From Clostridia bacterium (GTDB lineage Bacteria; Bacillota; Clostridia; Christensenellales; CAG-314), in NCBI GenBank assembly GCA_028710055.1, contig JAQUSX010000033.1:1-6915 (forward strand): 6,915 nucleotides of DNA, read 5' to 3'. Position numbers and translations under genes: made by a program. Positions 1-5,277 of this stretch are shown piece after piece. The notes beneath the pieces are model-generated. The model had not been told where the DNA came from. It was given only the letters and a program-made list of their open reading frames with translations, and searched no databases. The stretch's first letter is position 1; each line of letters begins with the position of its first letter.

Positions 1-610
1 CCGACACTATCGCTCTGTCGTAACCCAAAAGGCGGTTAACCAGTGAAGACTTGCCAACGTTTGGTTTGCCGACGACGGCGACTTTTATGCCGTCGGTTTC
101 GCTTTGCTGCTCTTCTATATCGGGAAAATAACTAATTACTTCATCCAAAACGTCGCCGATACCCTTTTTTTGCTCGGCGGATACGGGTATAGGCTCGCCC
201 ATACCGAGAGAATAATAGTCCGATAAATCCACAACGGAAAAATCGTCTATTTTGTTTACGACAAGTATCGTCGGTTTTTTTGTTTTTCTAAGTAACTGCG
301 CAACGTCGCTGTCGTCGGCGGTTAGACCGTTTTTGCCGTCAACAATAAAAAGTATAACGTCAGCCACGTCCATAGCCAACTGCGCTTGTTTTATAATATG
401 AGAGTGCATTTCGTCGTCGGATTTTAGCTGAATTCCGCCTGTGTCCACCATTGTAAACTCTCTGCCAAGCCAATTTGCGTCCGCGTAAATACGGTCGCGC
501 GTTACGCCCGGAGTATTGAGTACGATAGATATACGGCTGCCCGCTACCTTATTAAAAAAAGTCGATTTGCCGACGTTGGGTTTTCCGACGATCGCCACTA
601 ATGGTTTCAT
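1..610 (-). CDS. der: Ribosome assembly GTPase Der (EngA), 3' part missing at window edge
   Basis: Der is an essential tandem-GTPase that acts in maturation of the 50S ribosomal subunit. The first 203 residues are visible; the family usually has about 440-490, so the rest of the second G domain and the KH-like domain lie beyond base 1. Domain 1 shows G1 at residues 9-16 (GKPNVGKS, then T17), the G2 Thr37 in NTPGVTRD, G3 DTGG at 56-59, G4 NKID at 119-122 and G5 SAE at 144-146. A short acidic linker follows, and a second P-loop (GKPNVGKS) begins at residue 181. Two P-loops in one chain separate Der from Era and other TRAFAC GTPases. The first P-loop has Lys10 where many Der proteins have Arg. 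The ATG at 610 overlaps the preceding stop as ATGA and has a GGAG ribosome-binding site 7 nt upstream (618-621), so translation is probably coupled to the radical-SAM gene. Confidence 0.96.
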   Translation of the reverse strand, partial: MKPLVAIVGKPNVGKSTFFNKVAGSRISIVLNTPGVTRDRIYADANWLGREFTMVDTGGIQLKSDDEMHSHIIKQAQLAMDVADVILFIVDGKNGLTADDSDVAQLLRKTKKPTILVVNKIDDFSVVDLSDYYSLGMGEPIPVSAEQKKGIGDVLDEVISYFPDIEEQQSETDGIKVAVVGKPNVGKSSLVNRLLGYDRAIVS

Positions 611-1905
611 AAATATTCTCCGTTGAGGACGTGTCGACACAAGTCGTAGCCGTCCTTGATTTTGATAATTTTGCGTTTTAACGCTTTTTCCAGCTGTTTT
701 CTCGTTACTCCGTCCAAAAATACGTCTTGAAACTCCCTTAACATTACGTTGGGGATTAAAACGTAATCGCCAATAGGCTTGTCCTTTAGCTGTTTTATAA
801 TATCTCCGCCAGTAACTAGCCCCGAAACGGTTATAGTATCACCGAAAAAGTCGTTATGAATCGCGATTACTTCGGCTTTTAGGTTGGGGAAGGCTTTTGC
901 CGCTTCACTTATAAGCTCTTTTATATAAATTTCAGCAGATTCGCCGCAAAGCAAGGTAAAACTTTTTTTCTTTGCAGACGTGGCTTGTGATAACGCTTGA
1001 CGGAAAGAATAACACGTTTGCGCCACTATTCCCACGCCGTTTTCTATCTGGTCAAAATCGCCGTAATAGTCGTATTCGGGCATAGGCAGCGCGGCATCAA
1101 TATAAAACTCGTCCGAACAATAAGCAAAGTTTTCGCCATTCTGCGCATAAGTTTTTTTAGAAAATTCTTCCACCGTTTTGATGGTTTTTGCGGCTTCTTC
1201 ACTGGTAAAAGGACGAAGCATAGGCAAGTTGTCACGGAACTTAGTAAGACCGACGGGAACGATAGCCACGCTTTTTACCGCGGGATAAAGCGAATATAAA
1301 TCGTTTAATGTTTTAATTAGGTTTTGTCCGTCGTTTACTGTCGGACAAAGCACTATTTGCGTGTTCATTGTAATGCCGTTATCTGCAAATTTGGTCAATA
1401 TCGGCATAATATCTTGGGCTTTTTTATTTCCGAGCATATGTTTACGCAGCTCGCTGTCGGTAGCGTGAACGGAAACGTAAAGCGGACTGTATTTTTTTGT
1501 AATAATGCGGTCGATATCTTCATCTGTCATATTCGTGAGCGTAACGTAATTTCCGCACACAAATGACATTCGCCAATCGTCGTCTTTGACATACAGCGTT
1601 TCCCGCAAGCCTTTAGGAAGCTGGTCGACAAAACAAAAAATACATTTGTTTCTGCAATGACGTGAAGTGAGATAACTGTCTTCGTCGAATATCAATCCCA
1701 AAGGTTGGTCAGCGTCTTTTTCTATATTTACCGTGACATCGCCCTTATCCGTTAATACCGTAACCGAAAAAGCGGGCATACTTTCAAAGTATGCCACGTC
1801 CAGCATATCCCGAGCAGGTTCGTCGTCAAAACGAACGAGCTGACCTAAAGGAATTTTATATTTTCGGGCTACCGAATTTTTTTGTGTGCCTGTAATTTTT
1901 AGCAT
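607..1905 (-). CDS. DUF512-family radical SAM protein, function unknown
   Basis: This 432-residue protein matches the family of a degenerate PDZ-like N-terminus, a radical-SAM core and a C-terminal DUF512 region. The iron-sulfur motif is CX3CX2C at Cys84, Cys88 and Cys91 (CRNKCIFC), the canonical spacing for a [4Fe-4S] cluster that cleaves S-adenosylmethionine. Conserved-looking family segments include GNYVTLTN (118-125) and SVHATD (145-150). DUF512 features from about residue 220 on include SDEFY (264-268), ENGVG (288-292) and a C-terminal FLDGVT stretch. The N-terminal 40 residues keep only part of a PDZ-like pattern. No signal peptide or membrane segment is seen, so it is probably cytoplasmic. 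It sits 6 bp after the pseudouridine synthase gene and overlaps der by 4 bases. I recall this neighbourhood with der as common in Clostridia. The substrate is not known to me. The ATG at 1905 lacks a Shine-Dalgarno sequence, but the N-terminus fits the family. Confidence 0.9.
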   Translation of the reverse strand: MLKITGTQKNSVARKYKIPLGQLVRFDDEPARDMLDVAYFESMPAFSVTVLTDKGDVTVNIEKDADQPLGLIFDEDSYLTSRHCRNKCIFCFVDQLPKGLRETLYVKDDDWRMSFVCGNYVTLTNMTDEDIDRIITKKYSPLYVSVHATDSELRKHMLGNKKAQDIMPILTKFADNGITMNTQIVLCPTVNDGQNLIKTLNDLYSLYPAVKSVAIVPVGLTKFRDNLPMLRPFTSEEAAKTIKTVEEFSKKTYAQNGENFAYCSDEFYIDAALPMPEYDYYGDFDQIENGVGIVAQTCYSFRQALSQATSAKKKSFTLLCGESAEIYIKELISEAAKAFPNLKAEVIAIHNDFFGDTITVSGLVTGGDIIKQLKDKPIGDYVLIPNVMLREFQDVFLDGVTRKQLEKALKRKIIKIKDGYDLCRHVLNGEYL

Positions 1906-1911
1906 AATTTT

Positions 1912-2772
1912 TTATTTTATATTAGGAATAAAATCAAACAAATCCACGTCGTAAGTAAAAGTTTTGTTGTCAAGGTAATACAAAGGCGATTTTTGCTCGA
2001 AATGGAAAGCTATTTTGTAACAAACCAAAAGCTGTTTATTAACTTTGTATTTTTTGTTGATAGCGTTCACTCCGTATTTTCCGTCGCCCAAGACAGGGAG
2101 TTTTTCATAAGCCAAATGCGCTCTGATCTGATGCGTGCGCCCCGTGACGAGTTTTACTTCCAGTAACGTTACTTCGCCGCTTTTTTTAATCTGTTTATAA
2201 TGCGTTTCGATAGGCAAATAACCTTGTTTAGGAACTGGGGAGATATAAACCTGCCCTTTTTTCGCGTCTTTAAATAAAAACGCTTTTAATACGATGTTGC
2301 CGCCCGTTTTTGGGCTGCCCGTCACCAAAGTGAGATATTTTTTGTCGATATCTCTGTCTTTAAAAACTTTTAACATTTCGCATTCGGTTTGTCTGTTTAA
2401 CGCAAAAACCACCAAGCCGAAAGTGTTACGGTCAAGCCTGTGAACCGCGACGGGTTGAAGGTCTTCAAGCTGTTCGTCAAGTCTGCTTTGAAGAGAGTTT
2501 TCCCCTTGCACTTCTATGCCTTGCGGTTTTATGGCGATAAGAATATTTTTGTCTTGAAAAGCTATTTCCACGGCGTCTTTCTCACGGTCTTTTACATAAA
2601 CGTGAACGATATCGCCGCTGTTTACGACAACGTCGTCGCCCACACGAATGCGGTTGACTTTTACGTTGCGGTTATCGATAGTTTTTAATATTTGAAAATG
2701 ACCTAAATCCGTCTCTTTTGAAAGCAGTTCGTATAACGTACAACTGCTGTTAACGATAATTTCTTGTAGCAT
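1912..2772 (-). CDS. RluA-family rRNA pseudouridine synthase
   Basis: The product should isomerise specific uridines in large-subunit rRNA to pseudouridine. With the ATG at 2772 it has 286 residues, near the usual family length. Residues 1 to about 60 resemble an S4-like RNA-binding domain, including a VKVNRIRVGDDV segment. The catalytic domain carries the RluA motif around Asp114 (HRLDRNT, 111-117), the presumed nucleophile, and GRTHQIRAHL at 211-220. A Phe follows Thr117 where Ser is usual (HRLDRxTSGL). The rRNA target (RluC-, RluD- or RluB-like) cannot be assigned from sequence alone. A GTG at 2785-2787 would add five residues. I prefer the ATG because the S4-like domain begins there, neither codon has a Shine-Dalgarno site, and the GTG lies upstream of the -10 box of a good promoter. 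The gene is first in a compact rlu, radical-SAM, der cluster, which suggests a ribosome-biogenesis operon. Confidence 0.9.
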   Translation of the reverse strand: MLQEIIVNSSCTLYELLSKETDLGHFQILKTIDNRNVKVNRIRVGDDVVVNSGDIVHVYVKDREKDAVEIAFQDKNILIAIKPQGIEVQGENSLQSRLDEQLEDLQPVAVHRLDRNTFGLVVFALNRQTECEMLKVFKDRDIDKKYLTLVTGSPKTGGNIVLKAFLFKDAKKGQVYISPVPKQGYLPIETHYKQIKKSGEVTLLEVKLVTGRTHQIRAHLAYEKLPVLGDGKYGVNAINKKYKVNKQLLVCYKIAFHFEQKSPLYYLDNKTFTYDVDLFDFIPNIK

Positions 2773-2778
2773 ATGGTA

Positions 2779-2807
2779 ATTATACACTAATAAAGGTTAA
2801 AAGGCAA
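2779..2807 (-). promoter_or_regulatory. Candidate housekeeping promoter of the rlu operon, leaderless
   Basis: Read on the minus strand, TTGCCT (2802-2807) is followed by exactly 17 bp and a perfect TATAAT (2779-2784). This fits a SigA-type promoter with 4 of 6 and 6 of 6 consensus bases. Standard -10 to +1 geometry puts transcription start at 2772, the A of the ATG chosen for the pseudouridine synthase, which would give an mRNA without a 5' leader. No Shine-Dalgarno sequence precedes that ATG, which agrees. The elements and spacing are seen directly; the start point is inferred. Confidence 0.6.
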
Positions 2808-2825
2808 ACAATGAATATAATTATA

Positions 2826-3158
2826 TCAATATTCGTCTTCTATTATGTAATCGCAGTTTGCATTGTGTTTACCGCCCCCCATACCTCCGACGCCACCGCC
2901 GCCTTTACCGCCCGGGCACGGCGGATTTACAGGCATAAGACTTACCAAAATAACGTCCGTTCCTATTTTTTGAATATGACTCCAAGGAATAAAGATTTCG
3001 TCTTTACATCTAAATAATCGCCTTTCATTCGGCACGACGATGCCTAAAACTCGACAAGTATTACAGCAAAAAACTAGGTCGACCACTCGCCCCAGTCTTT
3101 TTCCGTCTATAACGTTCACAACATCTTTTGAACGCAATTCACAGAAGGTGACGTTCAT
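2826..3158 (-). CDS. ylmC: YlmC/YmxH-family sporulation protein, PRC-barrel, with Gly-rich tail
   Basis: This small protein has 110 residues with the ATG at 3158. Residues 1 to about 74 match the YlmC/YmxH PRC-barrel family: an opening LRSKDVVNVIDGKRLGRVVD pattern, FIPWSHIQKIG in the middle and VILVSL at the end. Members are about 80-90 residues and lie next to sigG in many spore formers; their biochemical role is not established. The C-terminal 35 or so residues are unusual: 11 of 14 residues from Gly83 to Gly96 are glycine, flanked by Cys81 and Cys102, with an acidic end. The protein has seven cysteines, including CCNTC at 31-35. A TTG further upstream (3168-3170) is in frame, but the ATG has a GAGG site 6 nt away, so it is the better start. 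The gene begins 48 bp after sigG, with no terminator between, and is probably cotranscribed. Confidence 0.85.
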   Translation of the reverse strand: MNVTFCELRSKDVVNVIDGKRLGRVVDLVFCCNTCRVLGIVVPNERRLFRCKDEIFIPWSHIQKIGTDVILVSLMPVNPPCPGGKGGGGVGGMGGGKHNANCDYIIEDEY

Positions 3159-3164
3159 ACCTTT

Positions 3165-3168
3165 CCTC
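3165..3168 (-). promoter_or_regulatory. Ribosome-binding site deciding the ylmC start
   Basis: GAGG on the minus strand lies 6 nt before the ATG at 3158, within TGAGGAAAGG. The rival in-frame TTG at 3168-3170 overlaps this site and so cannot be served by it. This fixes the start at 3158. Confidence 0.8.
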
Positions 3169-3206
3169 AAAAATTATTATACGGCGCAGGGCTTGGACAA
3201 TATACG

Positions 3207-3974
3207 TCACATATTTTCTCTGAGGTGTTCCACGGCGTTTTTTTCAAGGCGCGAAACCTGCGCTTGAGATATGCCGACTTCGTTCGACACTTCTATTTGT
3301 GTCTTGCCTTCGTAATAACGTTTTTTCAATATATTAAGTTCTTTTTCGCTGAGTTTGCCGATAGCTTGCGAAAGACTGACGTTTTCCGTCCAAATTTCTT
3401 CTGACTCGCTTTTGTCGGCCAGTTGATCCATAAAAAATATAGCTTCGTTGCCGTCGTTGAATACGGGCTCGAATAATGAAACAGGCTCGTTGACCGAATC
3501 CATACAATAACTTACTTCTGACGGCGGCAACCCCAAAACGACCGCTATATCGTCTATTTTAGCTGCTTTGCCTTGCTGCTCTATTTCTTCGCGTACCTGC
3601 ATTGCTCGGTAGGCTACGTCGCGTATACCGCGGGAAACGCGCATACTGTTACTTTCGCGTAAGTATCTGCGGATTTCCCCCACTATCATAGGCACGGCGT
3701 AGGTGGAAAAACAAACGTTTAAAGTCACGTCAAAATTGTCAACGGATTTTACAAGCCCCACGCAACCCACTTGGAAAAGGTCGTCCATATTTTTCGCCCG
3801 CTGGCTGTATCTTTGGACTATCGAAAGCACTAGCCTAAGGTTGCTGATAATAAATTTTGTTCTGGCGGTTTTGTCGCCTTTGGAGATTTCAAGCAAAAGT
3901 TTTCTACTTTCGGCTGCTGTGATTTTAGGTAACAACGATGTGTCCACACCGCAAATAACGACTTTGTTTGACAT
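3207..3974 (-). CDS. sigG: Forespore-specific RNA polymerase sigma factor SigG
   Basis: SigG directs late forespore transcription during endospore formation. The 255-residue product is close in length to Bacillus subtilis SigG (260). The diagnostic N-terminus, VVICGVDTSLLPKIT (residues 5-19), is specific to SigG rather than SigF or SigB. Region 2 follows with NLRLVLSIVQRY (45-56), DDLFQVGCVGLVKSVDNFD (64-82) and FSTYAVPMIVGEIRRYLR (89-106). Region 3 contains VSRGIRDVAYRA (113-124). Region 4 ends in the helix-turn-helix TQIEVSNEVGISQAQVSRLE (225-244). The ATG at 3974 has a strong AAGGAG site; an in-frame TTG at 4020-4022 would add 16 residues unlike any SigG and is rejected. Downstream is ylmC, as in known spore formers. 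The usual upstream neighbours spoIIGA and sigE are absent: thymidine kinase and a terminator lie there instead. A candidate SigG-type promoter upstream suggests autoregulation. Confidence 0.97.
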   Translation of the reverse strand: MSNKVVICGVDTSLLPKITAAESRKLLLEISKGDKTARTKFIISNLRLVLSIVQRYSQRAKNMDDLFQVGCVGLVKSVDNFDVTLNVCFSTYAVPMIVGEIRRYLRESNSMRVSRGIRDVAYRAMQVREEIEQQGKAAKIDDIAVVLGLPPSEVSYCMDSVNEPVSLFEPVFNDGNEAIFFMDQLADKSESEEIWTENVSLSQAIGKLSEKELNILKKRYYEGKTQIEVSNEVGISQAQVSRLEKNAVEHLRENM

Positions 3975-3979
3975 TTTCG

Positions 3980-3985
3980 CTCCTT
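3980..3985 (-). promoter_or_regulatory. Strong ribosome-binding site of sigG
   Basis: AAGGAG on the minus strand, preceded by a run of A, lies 5 nt before the ATG at 3974. It supports that start over the upstream TTG at 4020-4022. Confidence 0.9.
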
Positions 3986-4004
3986 TTTTTCTTATGTTGC
4001 TTGT

Positions 4005-4035
4005 TATTTTGAGCTTAAACAAATAAATTTATTCG
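4005..4035 (-). promoter_or_regulatory. Candidate SigG-type promoter of sigG
   Basis: On the minus strand CGAATA (4030-4035) is followed after 18 bp by CAAAATA (4005-4011). The B. subtilis SigG consensus I recall is TGAATA, 17-18 bp, CATACTA, so the match is 5 of 6 and 5 of 7 with allowed spacing. Transcription would begin near 3998, leaving a leader of about 24 nt that contains the ribosome-binding site. AT-rich DNA makes chance matches likely, so this is a proposal. Autoregulation of sigG is known in B. subtilis. Confidence 0.4.
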
Positions 4036-4051
4036 GTAAAATTGGGTAAAA
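4032..4051 (-). repeat. 10-bp tandem direct repeat upstream of sigG
   Basis: On the minus strand TTTTACCCAA is followed at once by TTTTACCGAA, two copies differing at one base with a period of one helical turn. The second copy overlaps the proposed -35 box of sigG. It could be a regulator-binding site or a chance repeat in AT-rich DNA. The remainder of the 3975-4261 gap is very AT-rich and holds no minus-strand ATG before the sigG start, so no small gene is seen there. Confidence 0.5.
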
Positions 4052-4179
4052 AACAACTTCTTTTAAATATTTCCTTATTTCAAAAAATATTTAAAAAAAT
4101 TGCTTATAATAGTTTTGACAATCTGAAAATTTTGAAAATTTTTTCTCAAAGTTTATAAAATTTTAGTTAAATTAACCGA

Positions 4180-4215
4180 AATAAAATATAAGAAAACCGC
4201 CAAAGTTTTGGCGGT
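4180..4215 (-). terminator. Intrinsic terminator after tdk
   Basis: A perfect 9-bp inverted repeat (ACCGCCAAA, 2-nt centre, TTTGGCGGT) occupies 4196-4215. Read on the minus strand it is followed by a T-rich run (TTTTCTTATATTTTATTT, reaching to about 4178). It lies about 47 bp after the tdk stop and separates the degV-DNPH1-tdk operon from sigG. Confidence 0.88.
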
Positions 4216-4261
4216 AATTTGGTTTTATTTGTGTTAGTAATAAACCTTATTTAATGTAGTA

Positions 4262-4858
4262 TTATTTTTGGTTTTTCACTTTTTCAAGCTCTTTTTGCCA
4301 GCACCAGTAGCAAAGATTTTCATACGACTCGTCTCCGCCGATAAACACCACGGGACCTTCGTCAACACATTTTCCGTTAATAAATCTGGCGTTTACGGTG
4401 GATTTTTTACCGCAGCGGCAAACGGATTTTATTTCCGTCATAGAGTCGGCAAGTTCCACTATTCTTTTGCTGCCCTCGAATAATTCGCATTTAAAATTCG
4501 TCAGCAATCCGTAACACAATACGGGTATATCTTTGGTAATGGTTTTGAAATCGTCCACTTGCCCGCGCGTGCAAAACTGCGCTTCGTCCACTATCACGCA
4601 ATCATAGTTTCCGTTTTCCTCAACCATTTTTTCGTACAAATTCATAATGGAAGTCGACGGCGTAAAAATATTACATTCGCTTTTTAGCCCGATGCGGGAA
4701 CGAACGTAGTGCTTCTTGCTGCTGTCGCCGCGGTCGTCCAAAGACGGTTTTAAAAGCAAAACTTTCATTCCTTTTTGCTCATAATTAAATTTTGCCATCA
4801 ATGCTTGGGCGGATTTACTGCTGCCCATAGTGCCGTATTTAAAATAAAGTCGTGACAT
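4262..4858 (-). CDS. tdk: Thymidine kinase (type II)
   Basis: The enzyme phosphorylates thymidine and deoxyuridine to their 5'-monophosphates in the pyrimidine salvage pathway, using ATP, in the cytoplasm. The 198-residue length is normal for the type II (TK1-like) family. The P-loop is GTMGSSKS at residues 9-16; DEAQF at 91-95 is the Walker B-like motif with catalytic Glu92. The SRIG segment (54-57) belongs to the region that precedes the family's lasso. Cys147 and Cys149 with Cys183 and Cys186 form the likely structural zinc site; Tyr179 precedes the second pair in the substrate-binding end of the protein. The ATG at 4858 overlaps the stop of the upstream hydrolase gene as TAATG, with a GGGGGAG ribosome-binding site 5 nt away (GGAG at 4864-4867), which indicates translational coupling. 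A terminator follows. Confidence 0.96.
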   Translation of the reverse strand: MSRLYFKYGTMGSSKSAQALMAKFNYEQKGMKVLLLKPSLDDRGDSSKKHYVRSRIGLKSECNIFTPSTSIMNLYEKMVEENGNYDCVIVDEAQFCTRGQVDDFKTITKDIPVLCYGLLTNFKCELFEGSKRIVELADSMTEIKSVCRCGKKSTVNARFINGKCVDEGPVVFIGGDESYENLCYWCWQKELEKVKNQK

Positions 4859-5271
4859 TAAATCTCCCCCGAGATAATTTCATTTATGATTTTCGGCAGT
4901 TCGTCGATATTTTTATATGGAAAAACCGCAAAATATTCGTTACCCAAAATCATAGAAGAAATTTTTTCTTTTTTATCGGCTTGGTAAAGACAAAAAACTT
5001 TTTTGCCTAATGATTCCGCTAAGCCAAGCTCGTACCCTACGCCGAGCGAAGGCGTGGTAATCTCCGCGACAACGACGTCCGCGGATTTCAGCCAATCCGA
5101 ATCCTGTAAAAAAACCTGACGCGACGGGCTGTATCCGCTCTTAGCGTATTTACTGTCACCGATATGTTCGGTCAAAACTTCACCGTGTTTTTTGAGTAAA
5201 TTTATTATAAGTGCGTATGTTTCAACAAGTTCTCTGCCGCCTTTTATCGAACCGCAAAAATAAATTTTCAT
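4858..5271 (-). CDS. DNPH1-like 2'-deoxynucleoside 5'-phosphate N-hydrolase
   Basis: The 137-residue protein resembles the DNPH1 (Rcl) branch of the nucleoside 2-deoxyribosyltransferase fold. It begins IYFCGSIKGGRE (3-14), whose GSIxGGRE loop is typical of DNPH1, followed by VLTEHIGD (32-39), DSDWLKSADVVVAE (57-70) and PSLGVGYELG (84-93). Glu91 in the last motif aligns with the catalytic Glu of the family, and Asp57 or Asp59 sits in the second active-site segment. DNPH1 cleaves the N-glycosidic bond of 2'-deoxynucleoside monophosphates to base and deoxyribose 5-phosphate; human DNPH1 prefers 5-hydroxymethyl-dUMP. The substrate here is inferred, and a deoxyribosyltransferase activity is the main alternative. 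The gene follows degV by 6 bp, without a Shine-Dalgarno site, and overlaps tdk by one base. The pairing with thymidine kinase fits a role in deoxynucleotide salvage or sanitation. Confidence 0.88.
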   Translation of the reverse strand: MKIYFCGSIKGGRELVETYALIINLLKKHGEVLTEHIGDSKYAKSGYSPSRQVFLQDSDWLKSADVVVAEITTPSLGVGYELGLAESLGKKVFCLYQADKKEKISSMILGNEYFAVFPYKNIDELPKIINEIISGEI

Positions 5272-5277
5272 TTAGTA

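Noticed and set aside
997..1299. Plus-strand open frame of about 100 codons
   Set aside because: It lies wholly inside the DUF512 radical-SAM gene on the opposite strand, shows no recognisable domain, and is explained as an antisense shadow.
2815..2826. Perfect 12-bp palindrome (ATATAATTATAT) at the end of ylmC
   Set aside because: It has no G or C in the stem and no T-run after it on the minus strand, so it is not a convincing terminator. It is likely chance in AT-rich DNA.
2811..3017. Plus-strand open frame opposite ylmC starting with a hydrophobic stretch
   Set aside because: The hydrophobic start is the antisense of the ylmC 3' end and gap. No ribosome-binding site precedes it, and ylmC is the supported gene.
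4020..4022. TTG start for sigG giving a 16-residue N-terminal extension
   Set aside because: No ribosome-binding site serves it, the extension does not resemble SigG, and it lies upstream of the proposed transcription start.
4108..4126. Housekeeping-type promoter for sigG around TTGTCA and TATAAG
   Set aside because: The two boxes on the minus strand are only 7 bp apart, far too close. No correctly spaced pair was found there.
4166..4176. Inverted repeat GTTAA-A-TTAAC upstream of sigG as an operator
   Set aside because: Arms are only 5 bp in very AT-rich DNA, close to the tdk terminator tail and far from the proposed promoter. Too weak to call.
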